Shown: positions 24,701 to 30,200 of the stretch, one piece after another
How positions within the stretch are numbered: position 1 is the stretch's first letter
How the letters are laid out: every line of letters starts with the position of its first letter
IMG/VR virus record: IMGVR_UViG_3300042472_000036
Coordinates: 1 to 30,200 of that record
Reading direction: 5' to 3' (one strand)
Length of the DNA: 30,200 bases
From: a virus
The notes under the pieces: generated by a model
The model's database searches: none
Told to the model about the DNA's origin: nothing
Seen by the model: the letters and a program-made list of their open reading frames with translations, nothing else
Program-made: the position numbers and the translations under genes

Positions 24701-27700
24701 ACACAGAAATATATAGTGCTTTAAGAAAGAATTTAGATGGTGTTTTTGAGCAAGGTCTTGTAGATAAAAAAGGTATAATAAGCAAGGATGTAGATTTAAG
24801 TAACATATCTAAACCTAAACCTACTGAAGCAAAGGGAGCTCCTGATGTTGTATCTGAACCTATTGATTTAGCAGTTCCAAGTAAGACTGTAGAAGCAGAA
24901 GTTAAACCTACAATAAATAATCTTGATTTACTAGGAGACAAAAAAACTCAATGGATGAGGGTTATACCTTCAAGCGAGTTAAAGGCTCATAAAACAGGTG
25001 CTTCATCTAGTGATGTTTATTCAATAGAAGACGCATTGTTGCCTAAAAAAGTAAAAGGAAAGAACATAGGTAGTCAATTTGATAGGGCTATAGCTGAAGG
25101 AAGAATGTCTCCTGAAGAAGCTATTAAAGTTATAAATAGCGCTGGAATAGAAGCTCCTGAAAGCATTAAAAAATTAGTTAAACTTACAGAACAAACTGTA
25201 GTAGAGACTCCTGTTTCAGAGACTCCTAAAGAATTTAAAGCAAGACAAACTCTAGTAGATAAAACTAAAAATGCAGAGCAAGAATTAAAAGATGCTTGGA
25301 AAAACTTAGGCAATTTAGGAGCTGCATACGACCCTAAAGTTCAAGCGGAGAAACAAGTAGCTATGAATAAGGCTATTATTAAATACGTTGTAAATAAGAT
25401 AGCTTTAGGGGCTTATGACGTGAGTGCTTTCATAAAAGATATGGCTTCAAATGGAGTTGAATTAACTAAGGAAGGAGCTGATTTCTTATTTGGAAAGTCT
25501 CAAACTGCTTACAAAAGACAGATAGAGCAACTTACTGGTGTATCTAGAAAGCCTTCTGTAGGACAAGCTAGACAGCAAAAAGTAATAAATAAAGCATATT
25601 CAGTTGGTGTTGCTACTCAAAAAGTTGAGACAGAAGCTCAGAAACAAAAGACTAAAGCTGAAAAAATAAAATTAAGAGAAGAGAAAGCTAAGGCTAAATT
25701 AGATATAGCTGAATTAAAGAAGCAGTTCAATGACGCTATGTCTTCTATGAGAACTGTAGATGATGTAATTAAAAAAGAAGAATTAAAAAAACAAGCTGAA
25801 GGATTTAAACAAAAAATAGCCGAAATTAAAGCTAAATTAGCTGAATCTGAAGCCGAAGTTAAAGATTTGAAGGGTCAGGTTAAGGATGTATTTAAAGCTG
25901 CTTTAGAAGCTGTAAAACAAACCAAAACAAATGCTAAGACAGATGCTAAATCATTAGCTGATTTCATCAAGGCAAAACAATCTGCATTGGCTGAGTATTT
26001 AGAGAAAAACTTAGTTGGTAAAATAACTCCTAAAGAAGTAGCTACTATATCTAAAGCCATTTCAGGAGCTTCAGATTCAGCGATTGAATCCGCAAATAAA
26101 CTAATAGGTAGAGTTGCTAAAAGAACTGATGCTGGTTTAAAGAAAAAGTTGATAAAATCAATAAAAGAAAATATATCTAATAAAAAGATTGTTAGTGGAG
26201 ATGGTGTCAAAAAAATAGAAGTAACATTGGCAGCTAAAGCATATCTTGTTAATGCTAGAAAGATAGATTTAAACTCTATGAATACAGCACAGCTAACTCA
26301 ATTATATAAAGACATATCTGATGTATTATCTACTGGTAGAGCTGATAGAAATGCAATGAATGAAGTTGCTAAAAGAAGACGTAGAGACTTAGAGGCAGAA
26401 GCTATTGTTAGATTTGAAAGAAAGTTTAAGCAAGGTGTTGAGAGTGATAATATAGATGTTCATAAAACTCTTAAAGATAGAAAGATAGTTATACTAGAAG
26501 ATGGAACTGTATTCTTCCCAGAAGATGCTGAAAGCACGATAGGTATGAGTCCTCAGAAAGGAACTGTAATAACTGAAAACGCAACTATTCAAAGTGCTGG
26601 TAAGCGTTTTATTGGGTCTATTGGTGCTTCATCTATAGCTAAATCTATTTATTCTAGCATATCTAAAATACCTAATTTTAGCTTTAGTATTACATATAGG
26701 TTTTATGACCTATTAAGTGATACTGAATCACAAGATTTCTTCAATAATAATGTATTTAAAAAATTAGAGGATTTTAAAAATAGAGTCGATGATAGGTCTA
26801 CAAACTATTCTAGAATATTAAATGACAAAATTTACGGACAACAAGTAGGTAAAAAAACATTGGCAAAATTGTTTAAATCAAACTTACTTAAAACAGCTAG
26901 GGTATTTTCTAAAAAGGAAGGGTTAAGTTTAGGTGGCGTAACTATAGCTAAAAAAGGAGATGTAGAGAACTTAGAATTTGGTAAAACATCTTTGGTTTTA
27001 AACGATAGAAAAGGAGATAATTTAAATTTATTTGAAGGAGCTACTAACTCAGAAGTAATTAATTTGTATAACTCTTTAAGAGATTACGATTTCTTAACTA
27101 AGACATTCATGAAGGATGGAAGATTTAATCTAGAAGATGCTTTAAAAGTTATAGAACATGTTAATCAGAATCCAGAGTTAAAGAAAAGAGCTGATGCTTT
27201 AGTTGAAACTTATGCCTCTATAGCTGTTGACTTAGCTGCTAAGATGGATGAGATCGGAAAAGACTTGAATTTTGGAGAGTATATGACAGAAGACGAGTAT
27301 AGAGCATCTTCGTTAGCTAAAAACAAGGGAGACCAAGTTATAGCAAATGCACAGACAGCTCAATACATGTCTATATTAAGAGCGTTTTACGGAAACAATA
27401 TTCCTAAAATAATTCCTTACGTTCCTATAAGTGCTGAGAAAACATCTTCAAAAAATGTAGAGGCAACTACTATTTTAGACCAAAACAGAGTATATAATCC
27501 TGGACTGGCTTTCCCTAATTTATTAGAGAGAAAAGGTGGTGGTAATTTGATACTAAAATCATATCAAGAGTCATTTGACAATTATGTTAAGAATGTGTCT
27601 AGATTTATAGAAGGTACTGATTTATTAAGTGACTTTTCTGCTATTTTTAATGGAAACCACTCTAGTAGAATACTTACTCAACAATTTGGAGAAGAATGGG

Positions 27701-29553
27701 TTAAGCAGTCAAACGATAAAGTTGTAGATGTAATACTTGAGAGAAATAAACCAGGCTCAAGTTTCTTATCTTTAGGAGCTGTAAATGTATTGTTGCTTAA
27801 TCCAACATCAGCAGTATCTCAGCTTTCTTCAGCTCCAAGTTTTCTTGTATCTCTTGACAATATGACAGAAAGAAAGCAGTTCTTAAATATACTTAAAGAC
27901 GGAAAAAAATATAGAGAATATGCTACTAAAGTATTGAATAGTAATTATACTTCAAATAGGATTAATATGTCTAATCACGAATATGATGCGGCTATGTTGA
28001 GAAGACTATCTACAGAAGGAGGGATGTTTTCTTTTGGAGGGGTTGTTGGGGATACTGTATCTGACACAATGTTCTTGACATCGTTATCAGATGCTGCTTC
28101 TGTTGTTTATGGTGGAGCTGCTTTTTTTGGGGTTAAATACGAAGCGAAACTAAAAGAGTATAAAAGGACTATGAATGCCGCTGATGCTGATGCAAAAGCA
28201 ACTAAAGAAGCTATGCTTGATTTAGCTAGGTCTACAGAAAGAACTCAACAATCGTCTCAAGAAGCGTATTTAAGTGACTTCAGAAGGAATCCTATTCTTA
28301 GAGCTATGGGTGCAACTGCATTTTCATCTTCATCGCTTCAAGCAGGAGAGATGGCTGTGAAGGCATTTAGAGACTTAAAAAACGGAAGAGGAAACAAGAA
28401 GGAAAATATACTTAAAGTAATGTATTTTGGAACTTTAGCACCAACAATATTTACTTTAACTGGAGCTTTATTAAGAGGAGCTTTTGACGACGATGACGAC
28501 CCAGCAATTAAATTAGCTAATGACGCATTAAACAATGCTTTAGAGCAATTAACAATTGTAGGTAAGGTAGTAGCAATGACTAAGGATTACTTCTTGGAAG
28601 AATATGCTCCAGAAGCAGTTGGAATGAGAATGAAGTATAATAAAAGTGATAATGATATTATAATTAAATATGCATCAGATCTAGCACCTGGATTAGGAGT
28701 TAAGGTAAGAGACATTAAGGCTGCTATAGATTCAAAAGGCAAGAGAACTGTATTAGAGAGAACAGCTGCTGGTATTCAAGCTACTACAAACATTCCTATT
28801 AAAAGATTTTTAGATATTGGAGCAAATATTGCTGTAATGATTAATAGTGATTATTCAAACATGGTTAGAATAAAAGGTTTGTCTTTACAAATACCAGAAT
28901 CAGAGAGAATTAAACACAGAGACTATATAGAATCTGTTAAAAATAGAGCTGATGAAATGGTAAATCTAAGTACAAAACAGTCTATTCACGCTATGAGTAT
29001 TAAAGACCCTATTGAGAGAAGAAGATTTATAGAAGATGCTTTGACAGATAGAAAGGTTCAATTTATAGATAGCCAACTAAAAACTTGGTTTGAAACTGGA
29101 TACTCTGCATCTAAGCAAACTGAGATTTTCCAACAAGAACGAACTGATGCTCTTAATGATATTAAGAATAATTACTTGAAAAAGTATATTGATGCAATTA
29201 AATCTGGAGATAAAGAGGAGTCTAATAAATCTATAGATAAACTTCTAAGTAGAATTGAACATTATGAAAAAACAAGTTATGATGTTTCAGAAGCTATAAA
29301 GAATGACCTTGATAAAATGGCTACAGACCTAATAAAGGAAGAAACAGATAATTTCAAATCATTATCTAAGTTTAGTAGTGGGAAACCAAGAGGAGTAGCT
29401 TTATATAGTTTAGTAGGAGGATTATTAATGCAAGACTTTGATAGTCCTGGAACAATTGGAACTATAAAAGCTCTAGAGGAAGAAGGAGTGTTAAATAAAG
29501 AAACAATAAGAGAATACGCTAAATATGTAAGAGAAAAAAGAGGGGCTGAATAA
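21775..29553 (+). CDS. Giant internal / ejection protein with polyvalent architecture
   Basis: The 2592-residue protein is the largest here. It opens with two tandem 25-residue motifs (ALNDAHSEFVKGGYKGS, INDFKILL and a second copy). A disordered linker and a region with hydrophobic Ala/Gly-rich helices (about 303-340, LPLMAAAMLTGGTSAALGTI) follow, suggesting membrane insertion. A Gln/Glu/Thr-rich linker (about 650-690) precedes unassigned mixed domains, then a Lys/Glu coiled coil (about 1280-1400). The C-terminal third holds two more hydrophobic segments, near 1996-2012 (FLSLGAVNVLLLNPTSA) and 2215-2234, the second followed by FDDDDDP. This resembles phage polyvalent or ejection proteins (T7 gp16-like role): carried in the virion, entering the host with DNA. 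No RNA polymerase catalytic motif or clear peptidoglycan hydrolase motif was found. Confidence 0.75.
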   Translation: MEEEALNDAHSEFVKGGYKGSINDFKILLSTDKEALSDAHSVFTKNGYNGNVSDFSNLIGISQKKNQVGSATSKETPSVSSSKVQPITSLGTEKTQAVKASGGSVGGKMKTFTGFSKEEQAQMQKPESVIKSEQKQPLKSVNKAPLYAKQLKLQRELSTAVVTPENQEEIQQKTDELSKIKSEATKQTKKEPDFVDSLVSNLDVGLFSLAKAAVKDAPEMAWDLTTTIGATAADILGDETLAVMTKYKADDVAKILGLRNIPAEQLQANINRSNSIIQEYNNKNGVDPLEAISNGNYLGAAKMITGSTMQSLPLMAAAMLTGGTSAALGTISAASGAMKYGELKEEQPDMSTEKKLASAIASGVLEGFVGKFFSGASGAVAKKILADKGVEEGAKIISKGFKSMAMNAIEKNPVIGLVGEVTEESGVEFGNQTIEMANGTRQSYDFKRIANAGISATGMGTANTVFVYGAKGFIKASDYKKVKTANKEISRLTSELSNPNLTESDKGLLSQRIDRLITDNKKVVGDGLEKIKALPNQVKTEVLEINNSLDELKSKVIDLEDNFVISKETKVAMIEEIKSEAKSLTDRKLKIIEGTYIYDDFNKLSDTEKIDRKDKAGIELLNEAKAKGEEKASFDDAQITKKAVENYGNERKQQSDREAANQEEPTGDQTTTESSQPTGEGETGVPGVQEKVDKVYYYNTDPNRGALELAPETLPEGYSSAQAVSNSFELDAWKNQKAVEAFREDEQKELLEAIPNASNALTDGKVDKDKLTAPEEKAKFDEIYDKYDKLITEAKGTSAEKPIETNDFNLKLPDNKDNIIVAWTPNGFILIDSDTKQPIEVFNDNAGNENVGLSKPYNTQEEAQARIEELKTKPTEVKEKSNQLIEINNDSVLHGTDDGYRVKESDKSYETAKDIRQKVAKLTNNESGKIVEFKTENEDGSTTYHTALSVMDTKRGAGNGFLAYSVKVGKDSKLNDTEIYSALRKNLDGVFEQGLVDKKGIISKDVDLSNISKPKPTEAKGAPDVVSEPIDLAVPSKTVEAEVKPTINNLDLLGDKKTQWMRVIPSSELKAHKTGASSSDVYSIEDALLPKKVKGKNIGSQFDRAIAEGRMSPEEAIKVINSAGIEAPESIKKLVKLTEQTVVETPVSETPKEFKARQTLVDKTKNAEQELKDAWKNLGNLGAAYDPKVQAEKQVAMNKAIIKYVVNKIALGAYDVSAFIKDMASNGVELTKEGADFLFGKSQTAYKRQIEQLTGVSRKPSVGQARQQKVINKAYSVGVATQKVETEAQKQKTKAEKIKLREEKAKAKLDIAELKKQFNDAMSSMRTVDDVIKKEELKKQAEGFKQKIAEIKAKLAESEAEVKDLKGQVKDVFKAALEAVKQTKTNAKTDAKSLADFIKAKQSALAEYLEKNLVGKITPKEVATISKAISGASDSAIESANKLIGRVAKRTDAGLKKKLIKSIKENISNKKIVSGDGVKKIEVTLAAKAYLVNARKIDLNSMNTAQLTQLYKDISDVLSTGRADRNAMNEVAKRRRRDLEAEAIVRFERKFKQGVESDNIDVHKTLKDRKIVILEDGTVFFPEDAESTIGMSPQKGTVITENATIQSAGKRFIGSIGASSIAKSIYSSISKIPNFSFSITYRFYDLLSDTESQDFFNNNVFKKLEDFKNRVDDRSTNYSRILNDKIYGQQVGKKTLAKLFKSNLLKTARVFSKKEGLSLGGVTIAKKGDVENLEFGKTSLVLNDRKGDNLNLFEGATNSEVINLYNSLRDYDFLTKTFMKDGRFNLEDALKVIEHVNQNPELKKRADALVETYASIAVDLAAKMDEIGKDLNFGEYMTEDEYRASSLAKNKGDQVIANAQTAQYMSILRAFYGNNIPKIIPYVPISAEKTSSKNVEATTILDQNRVYNPGLAFPNLLERKGGGNLILKSYQESFDNYVKNVSRFIEGTDLLSDFSAIFNGNHSSRILTQQFGEEWVKQSNDKVVDVILERNKPGSSFLSLGAVNVLLLNPTSAVSQLSSAPSFLVSLDNMTERKQFLNILKDGKKYREYATKVLNSNYTSNRINMSNHEYDAAMLRRLSTEGGMFSFGGVVGDTVSDTMFLTSLSDAASVVYGGAAFFGVKYEAKLKEYKRTMNAADADAKATKEAMLDLARSTERTQQSSQEAYLSDFRRNPILRAMGATAFSSSSLQAGEMAVKAFRDLKNGRGNKKENILKVMYFGTLAPTIFTLTGALLRGAFDDDDDPAIKLANDALNNALEQLTIVGKVVAMTKDYFLEEYAPEAVGMRMKYNKSDNDIIIKYASDLAPGLGVKVRDIKAAIDSKGKRTVLERTAAGIQATTNIPIKRFLDIGANIAVMINSDYSNMVRIKGLSLQIPESERIKHRDYIESVKNRADEMVNLSTKQSIHAMSIKDPIERRRFIEDALTDRKVQFIDSQLKTWFETGYSASKQTEIFQQERTDALNDIKNNYLKKYIDAIKSGDKEESNKSIDKLLSRIEHYEKTSYDVSEAIKNDLDKMATDLIKEETDNFKSLSKFSSGKPRGVALYSLVGGLLMQDFDSPGTIGTIKALEEEGVLNKETIREYAKYVREKRGAE
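21787..21951 (+). repeat. Tandem 25-residue motif at the start of the giant protein
   Basis: Residues 5-29 and 35-59 repeat the pattern AL-N/S-D-A-H-S-x-F-x-K-x-G-Y-x-G-x-I/V-x-D-F, spaced by 30 residues (90 bases). Similar motifs open large virion proteins of other Bacteroidota phages as far as I recall. They could be a packaging or docking tag. Confidence 0.75.
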
Positions 29554-29562
29554 CCCCTCTTT
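29537..29562. terminator. Bidirectional terminator at the end of the late operon
   Basis: AAAGAGGGG (29537-29545) pairs perfectly with CCCCTCTTT (29554-29562). The eight-base loop contains the TAA stop of the giant protein gene. A-rich and T-rich flanks allow use from both strands, and the convergent MazG-like gene ends eight bases away. Confidence 0.82.
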
Positions 29563-29569
29563 ATAAACA

Positions 29570-29977
29570 TTATTTAATCCAAGATTTCTTTTTCTTTGGA
29601 AAATCAATTAAGTGGTTAAGACTAACTGGGATAAAACCTTTAGGCTTAATCACTTTTCCATTTTTATCCTTAACTACTTTTCCATCTTCTCCAACTTTAG
29701 TCATATTGTTCTCGTGAACTAATAAGAAAGCCTCTTCTACTGAGTCTTGAAGACCACATTCATTAACTCCTCCTTTTAGGATATAGTCAATATCTACAAA
29801 AGCATCTAATACTTCTACTAGATCATTAGCTTTAAAAGCATCCTCTAATTCCTTAACCTCTTCTTTAAGAAGTTCAATTCTAAGTTTCATTGCTTCTTTG
29901 CTTGGCAGAGTTGGTTTCTCATTTAATTCTTGACCACAAGCTGATTGGAATCCTCTTACTAGAGATAGTTTATTCAT
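29570..29977 (-). CDS. MazG-like nucleotide pyrophosphohydrolase
   Basis: The protein (135 residues from the ATG at 29977) carries MazG/all-alpha NTP pyrophosphatase signatures: LKEEVKELEDAF, giving the metal-binding ExxE pattern, then EVLDAFVDIDYILKG with the second acidic pair (E-x2-D-x3-D), and a C-terminal VHENNMTK. These enzymes split NTPs or dNTPs to NMP and pyrophosphate. In phages they are thought to tune nucleotide pools or host alarmone signalling. The ATG at 29977 is preferred over one at 30019, because homology-like sequence starts at NKLSLVRGFQSA and the bases before it (AAAACAAAAACT) suit Bacteroidota starts. The longer start would read through a terminator-like hairpin. It is the only non-late gene here besides the endonuclease. 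Confidence 0.86.
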   Translation of the reverse strand: MNKLSLVRGFQSACGQELNEKPTLPSKEAMKLRIELLKEEVKELEDAFKANDLVEVLDAFVDIDYILKGGVNECGLQDSVEEAFLLVHENNMTKVGEDGKVVKDKNGKVIKPKGFIPVSLNHLIDFPKKKKSWIK

Positions 29978-30003
29978 AGTTTTTGTTTTAAGTTTAAAAA
30001 AAT

Positions 30004-30142
30004 CCTCGTGTGAGGTCACTTATCATTTCGGTAGCGTAGCACAAGTCAAATGACTGTGCCTCGAATCTTAAATATTGTTTAGAAACCCCTCTCTTATAGC
30101 TTACCGAGTTATCAGTTACGGAGCTTGTATAAGAGTAGGGTT
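30004..30142 (-). other. Hairpin-rich leader region upstream of the MazG-like gene
   Basis: The 223-base stretch from the MazG-like start to the right edge has no convincing gene but holds three hairpins. The first (30084-30142) has about 19 pairs: AACCC/GGGTT, an internal 2x2 loop, CTCTTATA/TATAAGAG, then GCT/AGC and CCG/CGG separated by small bulges, with a 12-base loop. The second (30039-30059) pairs GCAC and AGTC with GACT and GTGC around AAAT. The third (30004-30015, CCTC/GAGG), read on the reverse strand, runs into seven T residues at 29996-30002, like a weak terminator. The strand is inferred from this T-run and the downstream gene. It may be an attenuator, a small RNA or a DNA site. 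Confidence 0.5.
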
Positions 30143-30200
30143 ACTATTTATACTTATTTTAAAAATGCGTTCTATTGAAATTGGAAGTTAGTGCGCCTAT

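Noticed and set aside
28477-28500. Run of five Asp (FDDDDDP) in the giant protein as an RNA polymerase DxDxD active site
   Set aside because: It follows directly after a hydrophobic membrane-like segment and lacks the surrounding DFDGD-type context; acidic runs after such helices are common in large phage ejection proteins.
30020-30142. tRNA genes in the right-hand non-coding region
   Set aside because: Hairpins are present but no cloverleaf with seven-pair acceptor stem, anticodon arm and T-loop could be assembled on either strand.

Overview
This window is a 30.2 kb piece of an AT-rich tailed-phage genome that infects a member of the Bacteroidota, probably a flavobacterium. Three things support the host guess. 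There is almost no Shine-Dalgarno sequence before the start codons. Several transcription units are preceded by a TAnnTTTG box, the -7 element of Bacteroidota promoters. Protein sequence character matches structural proteins of crAss-like and related Bacteroidota podoviruses (for example the Cellulophaga phage phi14:2 type). The family placement is inferred from gene order and remembered sequence character, not from a database search. The genetic code looks standard: TAA is the usual stop, with TGA and TAG each used at least once at real gene ends.

Layout from left to right. Positions 1-1284 hold a compact lysis cassette: holin-like membrane protein (cut by the left edge), GH24 endolysin, and a lipoprotein with a C-terminal membrane anchor that fits a one-protein (unimolecular) spanin. 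Positions 1298-3478 encode a tail fibre or spike with three internal repeats and a probable beta-helix. Two small conserved genes follow. The packaging and head module runs from 4236 to 12658: large terminase, portal, acidic scaffold candidate, major capsid protein and a capsid-associated protein. A reverse-strand GIY-YIG homing endonuclease (12696-13418) with its own promoter and a shared terminator interrupts the late genes. The neck and tail module (13514-19118) has two ring/adaptor-type proteins and a large tail muzzle (nozzle) protein. A short acetyltransferase-like gene, two alanine/glutamine-rich internal proteins and a giant 2592-residue protein (19138-29553) form what looks like the set of virion cargo or ejected proteins. 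A bidirectional terminator ends this strand. Beyond it, on the reverse strand, lies a MazG-like nucleotide pyrophosphohydrolase gene with an unusually structured upstream region at the right edge.

The genes work together as a late program: build the head, package DNA, assemble a short tail, eject internal proteins with the DNA, then lyse the host. The reverse-strand MazG-like gene probably belongs to an early or middle program transcribed toward the late genes.

The most striking anomaly is an in-frame TAA at 17646-17648. It cuts the muzzle gene into 844-codon and 489-codon parts that otherwise form one uninterrupted reading frame, with continuous muzzle-type sequence on both sides. Other points worth a look are the unimolecular spanin candidate, a similar small beta domain apparently inserted into both the capsid protein and the muzzle protein, the giant ejection protein, the hairpin cluster upstream of the MazG-like gene, and the distinct codon use of the capsid gene. 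No gene-free stretch exceeds 300 bases; the longest is the right-hand 223 bases.
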